A stretch of DNA of 14,044 nucleotides from UBA7692 sp964552715 (GTDB taxonomy: Bacteria > Bacteroidota > Bacteroidia > Chitinophagales > LD1): the NCBI GenBank assembly GCA_964552715.1, contig CAZKHZ010000094.1, positions 1 to 14,044 of the forward strand, written 5' to 3'. The notes beneath the pieces were generated by a model. It had not been told where the DNA came from, searched no databases, and worked only from the letters and a program-made list of their open reading frames with translations. Positions 7,667 to 14,044 of the stretch are shown piece after piece; positions within the stretch are counted from its first letter, which is position 1; every line of letters begins with the position of its first letter. The position numbers were made by a program, and so were the translations under genes.

Positions 7667-10600
7667 TCAGAATGATTTCACAAACCGGATGGTTTTTGTG
7701 TTACCGTTTTGGCTAACCGAAAGAAGATAGCTACCTGCCGCAAGCAATGAAACATCCAAGTCCATTTTACCCGCACTGACATTGCTAACCACTGGATTGT
7801 TGATTACAACTTCGCCTAAAAGATTTGCAACTTTCACTTGCAAATCATTTGCAAAGTTCGACTCACTTTCAATAGTGATTAAATTGTTTGCCGGATTAGG
7901 ATACAATTTCAACACATGCGTTTCAATATCTTTCACTGCCGAAGGCAAGGTTCTGTTACCTGTTGCAAACCACACGGGCCATTTTGCAAGATTAACTTTA
8001 GAAGTAGCCGAGGATGCATTGCCGGTAATTTTGTCGGCAGCAACATCAATAAAGGCTACAATAGGATTGCTGCTATTATCTAAACCGCTAAAAGCAATTC
8101 TGCCATCATTTTTAGAGTACGATGGTGTTCCGTAGGTGACATTATCCCAAATAATTGCAACTGTATTTGTTTCAAGATTCGCGCCTAGAACAGAAATTTT
8201 CCCCGCGTTTACATCTTCAAAATCAAAGGAAATAATATAAGGTGAGTTTTTTGAAAACGTTGCATTGCCAATATTAATTCCTTCATCTAGCGAGCTAAAG
8301 ATTTTAAATACTGTGCCATCTCCCCAATTATTTATGCCCTTGCTCCAGGTATTGATTATACCCATATCCCAGAAATCTATAAAACCACCACCTGTATTTG
8401 TAAACACATTGTAAGCATCATACAAAACATACTCACCCGTGTAATCCCATTCAATGGCATCAGCATAGCGCACACCGCCAATGCTTGCCCCACCCGTGCC
8501 TGTAGTTGGGTTATAGAGGCGAAATTTTGCCCATTGTTGTTTGGTAAAATCGTACACCCAAACCGAGGTGTCAGCAACAGTAGAAACTGCTGCCATTCTT
8601 GCTCCATCGCGCGAAACGGCAACATTATCCCAAGCGGCATCTGTTGTCATTTTTGTTTGTGTAAATGGAGCGGTCAATTGAACATTGTAAATATTTTTAT
8701 CAGTACCAACAAAGAAAGCATACGCGCCATTGTCAGTTACAGATGCTTTGCGATTTTGAGGAACTTGCGATAATGCCTGAAAGCCTGAAATGGCAGGGTC
8801 AGTCAAATACAATTCGTTAGGATCATTCACATCTGCATCAGCAAAAACAATTTTCTCTGACCCTGGATTTGTTGGCAAATTACTTGGTGTGCCGCTACCC
8901 GAACCATCTAATATTCCAACTGTGTCGAAAGCTTGTTTAGCAGTATTTACTTCTGTTGAATTTGCACCGTGCAAATCTGTTGCTGCCTTCACTACAGCCA
9001 GTCTTGCGTCAATAAATTTGGATGTTTTAGTAAGGTATTGCGAAAGTGCTTTGTAATAAATTTGTTCTGCTTTTTCTTTTCCAATTGTATTTGCAATTAA
9101 GTAAAAAGCGCGATTCACGATTCCGCTATTGATATGTACACCGCCTTGATCCTGTGTACCCGTGTATATCTCATTCATGTGGTTGGGTTGCCAGCCATTA
9201 TCATTCAAACTATTTCCTCCATTATGTGGATCCATCAAATTGCGCATAGCACCGCTTGGAAACTTAGAAGGTTGAATCACATCTTCTCCCTGAAGCCAGT
9301 CATCTCGGTCTATCATACAACCGAAAATATCGCTGAACGATTCGTTTAAAGCGCCTGATTCGTTTTTGTATTCAAGATTGGCAGTTTCTTGTGTAACGGC
9401 ATGTGTCAATTCATGCCCGCCCACATCCAAGCCTCGCGCAAGTGGCTTAAATTGTGTGTTGCCATTTCCATATATCATGTATTGCCCAGTCCAATAAGCA
9501 TTATCCATCCCAACACCACCAGCTTCAGCAACATTGATAAATGAAATTATATCTCCCCCCTTATTATCAAACGACTTGCGATTGAATGTGTTTTTGAAAT
9601 AATCGTATGACAAATTAGCGTTGTTGTGCGCAGACACAGCCGTTGCACTCCAACCAGAATTATTGCTTGTTGTAATATCTTTGTAAGAAGGATTTTGCTG
9701 TGTTGAATTTTGAAAATCCATAGTAATAATGGTGCCCTTTCCGTTTCCCGGTTTAGTGGTTTGCGAGCCAGTGTACATATCTTTTGTGGCATTGATGAGG
9801 TAATAAAGTCCATCCTGAAACACATTAATTGTTTTAGGATTGCCCATCAAATCATTTGCTGTTGCTGTAGTGGGTCCTGCTGCGCAAATGTGGTTGTATT
9901 TATCAATCACTTTTCCATCTAAGGCGTTGATGTAATACTCCCAACGGTTTAAAATATTGGGGTGCAAGGTAACATGCCATGCAAGGGTAAAATCACTCAA
10001 CCTTTCCTCAGACGGAAGCAATACCAACTTGCTTTCATAAGTTGCGTGCGTAGCATATTGTGCATAGTCTTCAGTTTTCATTTCAGCAACATAGTAATCG
10101 GTTAATGCGGCAGCTTGGGCACCTTCATTAGTTAGTATAGGCTGTAAATATTTATTGGAGGGCTCTGGTCGGGTTCTTCCACCAAAATAGATAGTGCCAT
10201 CGGGTGAATAATGCAACCAACATTGCGCGCCATAAACTTCAATGCCTTTATGCACTTGTTGAAATTTTACGTGTGCACGATTTTGTGCATCGCTTTCTAC
10301 CAATAATATTTCAAAAGCCGCATCACCCTTACTCACATTAAGTGCATCGGATAAAGTATTTAAAGCTGCCGGAACTGCCGCACGTACTTTTGCTTCGTCC
10401 TTCAACTCCGTTGGTGAAAGATTATGCTTTAAGCCTTCAATTTCCATCGGCATACCGTTGTGTGGGTCGCGATTGATGCGCAACTGCTCTGCTGATTCAG
10501 ATTTATTCCATTTCAAAGCAGGAATTGGCTTGAATGGTTGCGTGGAAACAATGGATGGTAACCTAAGCGGTTGAGCGGTCGGGTCAATTTGAATGTAGTT

Positions 10601-10723
10601 AAACGTTGGCGTATAAGTTGCTTCCTCCTTTTTTTTCTTTCCACCAAAACCTTCATTGGCAAAAAGATTGGAAGTCACTAATACTGCGATAGCAAGTATG
10701 GATGTTGTGTAAAGCTTTTGCAT
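7667..10723 (-). CDS. M4 (thermolysin-like) zinc metalloprotease with beta-propeller and T9SS sorting domain
   Basis: A 1018-residue secreted endopeptidase. In order: signal peptide (about 1-22); a lysine-rich segment (29-32); a thermolysin-type propeptide (FTP/PepSY-like, about 90-275); the M4 catalytic domain (about 285-606); a propeller-like region (about 625-920); and a T9SS type A sorting domain (about 937-1018, opening LKLYPNPANN). Zinc ligands are H437 and H441 of HELTH and E461 of the NESFSD segment; E438 is the catalytic base and H530 in GGVHINSG matches the thermolysin transition-state histidine. The propeller is inferred from recurring PD40/TolB-like strands such as VTDNGAYAFFVG, VSRDGARMAAVS, WDYTGEYVLYDA, FSKNSPYIISFD and YSKNDGRIAFSG. 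The protein should cross the outer membrane by the type IX system after export and be released or surface-attached once the propeptide is removed. It starts 4 nt after the lipoprotein stop codon and is followed by a strong terminator. Confidence 0.93.
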   Translation of the reverse strand: MQKLYTTSILAIAVLVTSNLFANEGFGGKKKKEEATYTPTFNYIQIDPTAQPLRLPSIVSTQPFKPIPALKWNKSESAEQLRINRDPHNGMPMEIEGLKHNLSPTELKDEAKVRAAVPAALNTLSDALNVSKGDAAFEILLVESDAQNRAHVKFQQVHKGIEVYGAQCWLHYSPDGTIYFGGRTRPEPSNKYLQPILTNEGAQAAALTDYYVAEMKTEDYAQYATHATYESKLVLLPSEERLSDFTLAWHVTLHPNILNRWEYYINALDGKVIDKYNHICAAGPTTATANDLMGNPKTINVFQDGLYYLINATKDMYTGSQTTKPGNGKGTIITMDFQNSTQQNPSYKDITTSNNSGWSATAVSAHNNANLSYDYFKNTFNRKSFDNKGGDIISFINVAEAGGVGMDNAYWTGQYMIYGNGNTQFKPLARGLDVGGHELTHAVTQETANLEYKNESGALNESFSDIFGCMIDRDDWLQGEDVIQPSKFPSGAMRNLMDPHNGGNSLNDNGWQPNHMNEIYTGTQDQGGVHINSGIVNRAFYLIANTIGKEKAEQIYYKALSQYLTKTSKFIDARLAVVKAATDLHGANSTEVNTAKQAFDTVGILDGSGSGTPSNLPTNPGSEKIVFADADVNDPNELYLTDPAISGFQALSQVPQNRKASVTDNGAYAFFVGTDKNIYNVQLTAPFTQTKMTTDAAWDNVAVSRDGARMAAVSTVADTSVWVYDFTKQQWAKFRLYNPTTGTGGASIGGVRYADAIEWDYTGEYVLYDAYNVFTNTGGGFIDFWDMGIINTWSKGINNWGDGTVFKIFSSLDEGINIGNATFSKNSPYIISFDFEDVNAGKISVLGANLETNTVAIIWDNVTYGTPSYSKNDGRIAFSGLDNSSNPIVAFIDVAADKITGNASSATSKVNLAKWPVWFATGNRTLPSAVKDIETHVLKLYPNPANNLITIESESNFANDLQVKVANLLGEVVINNPVVSNVSAGKMDLDVSLLAAGSYLLSVSQNGNTKTIRFVKSF

Positions 10724-10727
10724 AGCA

Positions 10728-11174
10728 CTATTTTTTAATTAATGAAAAAAGTTCTTTGTGTAATTCTGAAATTTTTGTGTCAATACTTTTGTTGCCTTCG
10801 CTCCAAACCAACTTTACGGCTGAGCCATTTTTACCAAAGGCAAACTCATTATACATATTGCCGGGTTCATTAATTTCTGCAAGAGGCAATTGCAGGGCGA
10901 TTGCTTTTTTGAAAACAGAAGCAGTGCCTTTTTTATTAATGTTGGGTAGCGTTTCGTAGGAGGTAGCAGCAATGCCCTTTTTTACAAATAACTGTCCGTT
11001 TTCTAACAAACAGTAAGTAGTAGCGCTGCCAGTGAATCCCCCTCCAGTTCCAAACCAAAGTGCATTTTTTGTCCACTCATCGGGCTTGCTTACTTGCTTT
11101 TGCGTTTGGCAGGAAACAGCGACCATTGCCATAATTAGCAAAACAATATGATGTATAGTTCTAAGTGAACGCAT
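10728..11174 (-). CDS. Small predicted lipoprotein of unknown function, paired with the M4 protease
   Basis: A 148-residue protein with a lipoprotein signal: a hydrophobic stretch at about 10-19 and a lipobox-like AVSC with C22 as the lipidated residue, so the mature protein should be anchored to the inner or outer membrane. The mature part has a WFGTGGGFTGSATTYCLL stretch (about 40-57) and an NGQLFVKK turn, suggesting a small beta-rich domain, and ends in a charged helix (KISELHKELFSLIKK). I recognise it only as a conserved-looking Bacteroidota hypothetical. Its stop lies 4 nt from the protease ATG, so the two are almost certainly co-transcribed. Possible roles include an inhibitor, chaperone or unrelated cargo, but nothing in the sequence decides among them. 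Confidence 0.8.
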   Translation of the reverse strand: MRSLRTIHHIVLLIMAMVAVSCQTQKQVSKPDEWTKNALWFGTGGGFTGSATTYCLLENGQLFVKKGIAATSYETLPNINKKGTASVFKKAIALQLPLAEINEPGNMYNEFAFGKNGSAVKLVWSEGNKSIDTKISELHKELFSLIKK

Positions 11175-11231
11175 ATTTTAGACATTCATGTGTAAAACGA
11201 AATAAAGAAGTTTTTTTGAAAGCGTATAAAA

Positions 11232-12215
11232 TTATCTTCTAATTCGATTGGCTGACAAAGGCAGTGATTTCCATGCGCTTTCACCAATATGCTGCACACT
11301 TCTATAGTTTAATGGAAATTCCAAAAACACATGTAGCATACTTAAGAAGTAAAGTGCAATTAAACCTGTGCGATAATCGTAAATATACAAACCCACAGAA
11401 GCTACCCACAAAACCATCACACTAATGAACCAATGCCTTGGAACTTCGTGCCATTTAATAACGGAGGTTTTTGAGAACCAATTCAAATAATGATACGTAT
11501 AGGCAAATGCAATGAAGCGCATAATGCCCAAGCCAACTGCGCTGCTAAAAACAGCTTCGCGGGTATTTGTTCCCAGTTTCAACAAATAAATAATTGCCTG
11601 ATTTACCTGCACAAACCCGCTTTCAATTATACTGCTTTGTGCATACTCGGTCACTTTATACCAAGCAAAATCAGGTTTGATAAGAAAGCAAATTGCACCG
11701 CAAAAAACAAATACAATTAATGCCGCAACACCCGGAATACTCTTGCTTTTTATGGCTCCTGAAATCATAAATAAACCAGTAAAAAGAAATACATGAATTA
11801 GGGTAGGAAGGAAAATTGCAAAGAGAAAAAAGAAAGGTGGTGATTCGGAAATGGCGGTGCCAAGTGCTGTTGCCACGGCAATAAAAATCACTTTATATAA
11901 AATGTTTTTGAACAACACCATTGCCAAAGCACTGAAGAATGCAACGAAAATTAAAATGTTAGCGATGCTGGCATATTCGGTAAAAAGCACAACAAACAAT
12001 GTTGCAAAAACACACAGTACACCCAACCACACAAAATCAAATTTTGAAGTGGTGAAATAGTCTCGTTTATGCAACCAAGTAATTTCTGTGAGGTAATGCA
12101 GCGGACCCAACACGGCATAAGAAAAAAGAAACAACTCGAATGGAACGGCAAAGGCAGCGGCTAATGCCAAAAGCATCAAACCTATATTCAGTAAGTCTAT
12201 TTGTTTAGTTGTCAT
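11232..12215 (-). CDS. Polytopic membrane protein with many histidines, function unknown
   Basis: A 327-residue integral membrane protein with about eight to ten hydrophobic segments (roughly 10-36, 58-78, 84-102, 107-121, 126-152, 160-178, 205-215, 224-243, 262-280, 284-302). Histidines sit at or near helix ends in motif-like settings: GPLHYLTEITWLH (H40, H49), LIHVFLFTG (H141), YHYLNWFSKT (H242), IKWHEVPRHW (H256, H261), LHVFLEFPLN (H295) and H309. Such patterns are known in membrane metal enzymes (fatty-acid hydroxylases, Brp/Blh carotenoid cleavage enzymes), but I cannot align this protein to either, so enzymatic activity is only a hypothesis. The ATG at 12215 is clean and no signal peptide is needed. 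It lies 66 nt after ybaB and 57 nt before the lipoprotein gene with no terminator between, so it may be in the same transcript. Confidence 0.8.
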   Translation of the reverse strand: MTTKQIDLLNIGLMLLALAAAFAVPFELFLFSYAVLGPLHYLTEITWLHKRDYFTTSKFDFVWLGVLCVFATLFVVLFTEYASIANILIFVAFFSALAMVLFKNILYKVIFIAVATALGTAISESPPFFFLFAIFLPTLIHVFLFTGLFMISGAIKSKSIPGVAALIVFVFCGAICFLIKPDFAWYKVTEYAQSSIIESGFVQVNQAIIYLLKLGTNTREAVFSSAVGLGIMRFIAFAYTYHYLNWFSKTSVIKWHEVPRHWFISVMVLWVASVGLYIYDYRTGLIALYFLSMLHVFLEFPLNYRSVQHIGESAWKSLPLSANRIRR

Positions 12216-12249
12216 TTTTATTTTTCCACAATAACGTACTCAAAAAAGC

Positions 12250-12276
12250 CTTTGTGTTCTTTGTGCCTCTGTGGGA
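12250..12276 (-). repeat. CTTTGTG-type 9-nt tandem repeat in an intergenic gap
   Basis: Three imperfect 9-nt units in the 66-nt gap between ybaB and the membrane protein gene read ctttgtgtt, ctttgtgcc, tctgtggga on the plus strand. I recall short dispersed intergenic elements built from CTTTGTG/CTTTGCG units in many bacterial genomes, including Bacteroidota; this looks like a degenerate copy. Strand is nominal. Confidence 0.5.
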
Positions 12277-12281
12277 AATCC

Positions 12282-12572
12282 CTAAAAAGGCATCCCTGAA
12301 AACATGCCTTTTGTAACCGCAGCAAACTCTGTTTGAGTTAAGTCATCAGCTTTTTCCATTGCTTCGTTTACAGCATTTTTAATGTGTGCTTCCAAGGCAA
12401 TTTTATCATCAATTTTTAGAATCGTAATCTCTTTAATTCTTCTGTTGCCATTTACAATCACTTTTACATAATCGCTAGAAGATGAAACTTCAATAATGTC
12501 AAGATGCTTTTTTATATCTTCTATCTTTTCTTTCATTTCTGTAAGCTGTTTCATTTGGTCAAAAAATCCCAT
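12282..12572 (-). CDS. ybaB: YbaB/EbfC family nucleoid-associated protein
   Basis: A 96-residue DNA-binding protein of the YbaB/EbfC family, small homodimers that bind DNA without strong specificity and help shape the nucleoid. The family pattern is present: an N-terminal amphipathic helix rich in M, K and E (residues 1-25), the central strand pair VKVIVNGNRRIKEITI (about 36-51), a second helix (AHIKNAVNEAMEKADDL) and the C-terminal GMFSGMPF, which matches the MPF ending of many homologues. Length is near the usual 100-110. In many bacteria ybaB sits next to dnaX and recR; here it follows rsgA and a terminator. The start ATG at 12572 is unambiguous. Confidence 0.88.
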   Translation of the reverse strand: MGFFDQMKQLTEMKEKIEDIKKHLDIIEVSSSSDYVKVIVNGNRRIKEITILKIDDKIALEAHIKNAVNEAMEKADDLTQTEFAAVTKGMFSGMPF

Positions 12573-12591
12573 ATCTGTTTTTATTTTGTTT

Positions 12592-12626
12592 GCAATTTAA
12601 AATTTCTTCCATTGACTATAGTCAAA
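12592..12626 (-). promoter_or_regulatory. Weak promoter-like elements and a 14-bp palindrome upstream of ybaB
   Basis: The minus strand carries TAAATTGC at 12599-12592, a near match to TAnnTTTG, with TTTTG at 12627-12623 about 23 nt upstream as a possible -33 element. Between and overlapping them, 12612-12625 is a perfect 14-bp palindrome, TTGACTATAGTCAA. A palindrome in this position is typical of a dimeric regulator site, but the promoter match is imperfect. Confidence 0.35.
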
Positions 12627-12653
12627 AGCAATTTTGAAATAAGGAAAGTATTT

Positions 12654-12673
12654 AAAAAATCGGCTAAAGCCGA
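12654..12673 (-). terminator. Intrinsic terminator after rsgA
   Basis: On the minus strand TCGGC pairs with GCCGA around a short TTTA loop (12673-12660) and is followed by six T (12659-12654). The hairpin begins 9 nt after the rsgA stop codon. The stem is short, so efficiency may be moderate. Confidence 0.7.
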
Positions 12674-12682
12674 AATTTATAC

Positions 12683-13609
12683 TTATTCCCATTCCTTTCG
12701 CGCGGTTTGCACATCGTCTAAAATATGTAGGTAAGACACGTATCTATCTTCCGATATTTTTCCTTCCATTACGGCAACCATTACAGCACACTCAGGTTCA
12801 TTTAGATGCAAGCAATTGTTGAATTTGCATTTTACTAAATAGGGTCGCATTTCAATAAAATAATGGCTCACCTCCTCTGTTTCAAAACCGCTGATGCCAA
12901 ACTCGCGCACACCAGGTGTATCAATAATATTGCCCCCAAAATCAAGAAAGTGCATTTCGGCAAAAGTGGTAGTGTGCATGCCTTTTCCGCTATTTTCAGA
13001 AACTGCTTTTGTGGTTAATTTTAAAGTTGGTTGCACAGCATTTAGCAACGATGATTTGCCAACACCAGAATGACCTGCAATCAATGATGTTTTATTTTTT
13101 AGTAATGAAGAAAGTTGTTCAATTCCAGTTTTGTTTTGAGCAGAAGTAAGCAGTACTTTATAACCAATGCTACTATATAGTGCTAAAATTTCCTCTTGTT
13201 TTTTTTGATGTTTTTTTTGCAGCGCGTCTTGTTTGTTTAGTACAATAATTGTAGGAATATGATATGCCTCGGCAGTCAATAGAAACCTATCAATAAATCC
13301 TGTGCTGGTGCGAGGTAGGGCAAGCGTGGCTACTAATACTACTTGATCTAGATTTGCAGCAATAATCTGTCGCGCTTTTTCGTGCTTTGGCGACACGCGA
13401 ACGATGTAATTGTTTCTTGGTTCTACGGATGCAATTACCCAATCGGCTTCGTAATTTTCTATTTGCACCCTGTCGCCAACAGCCACTGGATTTGTAGTGT
13501 TGCTTTCATCCAATCGCATTATACCTTTCAAGCGACACTTTACCGTTTCGCCCGAATCGAATTTTACTTCATACCAACTGCCGGTGGATTTTGTTACAAC
13601 GCCCTGCAC
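12683..13609 (-). CDS. rsgA: Small ribosomal subunit biogenesis GTPase RsgA
   Basis: RsgA is a circularly permuted GTPase that binds the 30S subunit late in its assembly. The 308-residue product has an N-terminal OB-fold (about 1-70, opening with VVTKSTGSWYEV), the G4 motif NKQD (125-128), then G1 GHSGVGKSS (179-187), G2 around GMHTTT (210-215) and G3 DTPG (230-233), in that permuted order. A zinc-finger domain follows with C261, C266, H268 and C274. All motifs are intact and length is normal. The start is GTG at 13609: no in-frame ATG lies between it and an upstream stop, homologues usually begin at this point (MxGxVxKSTGSWY), and a GAGG lies 8 nt upstream, unusual for a phylum that seldom uses Shine-Dalgarno pairing. 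It follows the 54-residue gene by 46 nt and ends at a terminator. Confidence 0.95.
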   Translation of the reverse strand: MQGVVTKSTGSWYEVKFDSGETVKCRLKGIMRLDESNTTNPVAVGDRVQIENYEADWVIASVEPRNNYIVRVSPKHEKARQIIAANLDQVVLVATLALPRTSTGFIDRFLLTAEAYHIPTIIVLNKQDALQKKHQKKQEEILALYSSIGYKVLLTSAQNKTGIEQLSSLLKNKTSLIAGHSGVGKSSLLNAVQPTLKLTTKAVSENSGKGMHTTTFAEMHFLDFGGNIIDTPGVREFGISGFETEEVSHYFIEMRPYLVKCKFNNCLHLNEPECAVMVAVMEGKISEDRYVSYLHILDDVQTARKEWE

Positions 13610-13655
13610 AATAATTACCTCAATAAATTAGTTTTAAAAAGCGTTTGAATACCCA

Positions 13656-13820
13656 TTACTTTTTTACAAATCTCCTGTAATAGTTCACGCCAAAAAGCAC
13701 CCCGCCTGCAACAATCAGCATGTTGCCATAAGCAAGCACTTCCATCATGCGCAAACCAATACCCCAAAAGAATACTATGAGTGCAAGAATTATAAGCCCT
13801 TCTGTTAAGCTATGTTTCAT
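13656..13820 (-). CDS. Small two-helix membrane protein, 54 residues, function unknown
   Basis: Not a recognised family. From the ATG at 13820 to TAA at 13658-13656 the frame encodes 54 residues. There is a first hydrophobic segment (about 7-23, EGLIILALIVFFWGIGL), a short loop with RMMEVLAYGN, and a second hydrophobic segment (about 33-46, MLIVAGGVLFGV), ending NYYRRFVKK. The basic tail suggests that end is cytoplasmic. The layout (two helices around a short conserved-looking loop) is loosely like small GldL-type membrane domains of Bacteroidota, but this is only an impression. It lies 46 nt upstream of rsgA with no terminator between, so it is probably its operon partner. Its reading frame, hydrophobic pattern and position support a real gene. 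Confidence 0.65.
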   Translation of the reverse strand: MKHSLTEGLIILALIVFFWGIGLRMMEVLAYGNMLIVAGGVLFGVNYYRRFVKK

Positions 13821-13854
13821 CTGAATATAATTTAATTTTTAAAGGTCTGATAGA

Positions 13855-13903
13855 ATGCCCAACCTGATTTTCGAAATCAGGTGAGATGTTTAATCATGGG
13901 CAT
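13855..13903. promoter_or_regulatory. Nested inverted repeat (stacked hairpin) upstream of the 54-residue gene
   Basis: Positions 13862-13870 and 13874-13882 form a perfect 9-bp stem with a 3-nt loop (TCG). Outside it, ATGCCCA (13855-13861) pairs with TGGGCAT (13897-13903), giving a 7-bp outer stem directly stacked on the inner one with a 14-nt bulge on one side. No T-tract follows on either strand, so it is not a standard terminator. It ends 34 nt upstream of the ATG at 13820 and may be a leader RNA structure or a protein-binding site. Confidence 0.6.
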
Positions 13904-14023
13904 TTCATGCAGGCAAATTTGAATTAAATGTTTTGTTGTTTAAAGCAAAGTCACATATAAAAAAATGTATCAGGAAGAAACGACTTCATGTCTCCTCAAA
14001 AAATAATCATTTGTTAAAAGTAC

Positions 14024-14042
14024 TACTATGTATTGCATAGTA
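14024..14042. promoter_or_regulatory. Perfect inverted repeat TACTATG-N5-CATAGTA, candidate operator
   Basis: Seven-base arms separated by TATTG lie at the end of the window. No coding gene covers the site; 162 nt of non-coding sequence separate it from the nested repeat at 13855-13903. The form (two 7-base arms, centre spacing 12) suits a dimeric repressor, for example of the PadR type, and the site could control a gene beyond base 14044 on the plus strand. The regulator is not visible. Confidence 0.4.
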
Positions 14043-14044
14043 CA

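Noticed and set aside
13951..13989. 12-codon minus-strand frame after GAGGAG, a possible leader peptide
   Set aside because: The GAGGAG is only 2 nt from the ATG, the peptide has no regulatory codon run, and the phylum seldom uses such sites.
13970..14044. Minus-strand frame from the window edge (MQYIVVLLTNDYF...) as the end of an upstream gene
   Set aside because: Only about 24 codons are visible and they overlap the perfect dyad at 14024-14042; too short to support as coding.

Overview
The window looks like chromosomal DNA from a member of the Bacteroidota, probably near Chitinophagales/Sphingobacteriales. Supporting signs are a secreted protease with a C-terminal type IX secretion (T9SS) sorting signal, a transketolase split into separate N- and C-terminal genes, moderately AT-rich sequence, mostly absent Shine-Dalgarno sites, and matches to the phylum's -7 promoter element TAnnTTTG upstream of several genes. 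All genes I can support lie on the minus strand, so transcription runs from high to low coordinates. No rRNA, tRNA, CRISPR array, IS element or prophage gene was seen, and no gap between genes within the window exceeds 300 bases.

In transcription order: (1) 14044-12654 holds an upstream region with two strong inverted repeats, a 54-residue two-helix membrane protein, the ribosome-assembly GTPase RsgA and an intrinsic terminator. (2) 12625-7603 holds a palindrome, a YbaB/EbfC nucleoid protein, a polytopic histidine-rich membrane protein of unknown function, a small lipoprotein, and a 1018-residue M4 (thermolysin-like) protease with a beta-propeller and T9SS tail. The lipoprotein stop is 4 nt from the protease start. 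A 13-bp terminator hairpin ends this block. (3) 7497-5465 holds kbl (2-amino-3-ketobutyrate CoA ligase), a hicA-hicB toxin-antitoxin pair whose hicA frame is broken at a run of six A, and a DUF167/YggU protein. (4) 5339-6 holds a secreted von Willebrand A protein, the thiol:disulfide reductase DsbD, a 2-oxoglutarate/Fe(II) oxygenase and the N-terminal transketolase subunit, whose partner should lie just beyond base 1.

Most of the window is ordinary housekeeping plus envelope and secreted functions. DsbD supplies periplasmic reducing power. The lipoprotein and protease probably form a transcription unit that ends at the cell surface or outside. RsgA and YbaB are information-processing genes. 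I do not see a clear multi-gene novel system. The items most worth a second look are the single-base hicA frameshift with an intact downstream frame, the histidine-rich membrane protein, the lipoprotein/M4-propeller/T9SS unit, and several unexplained intergenic inverted repeats and a CTTTGTG-type repeat.
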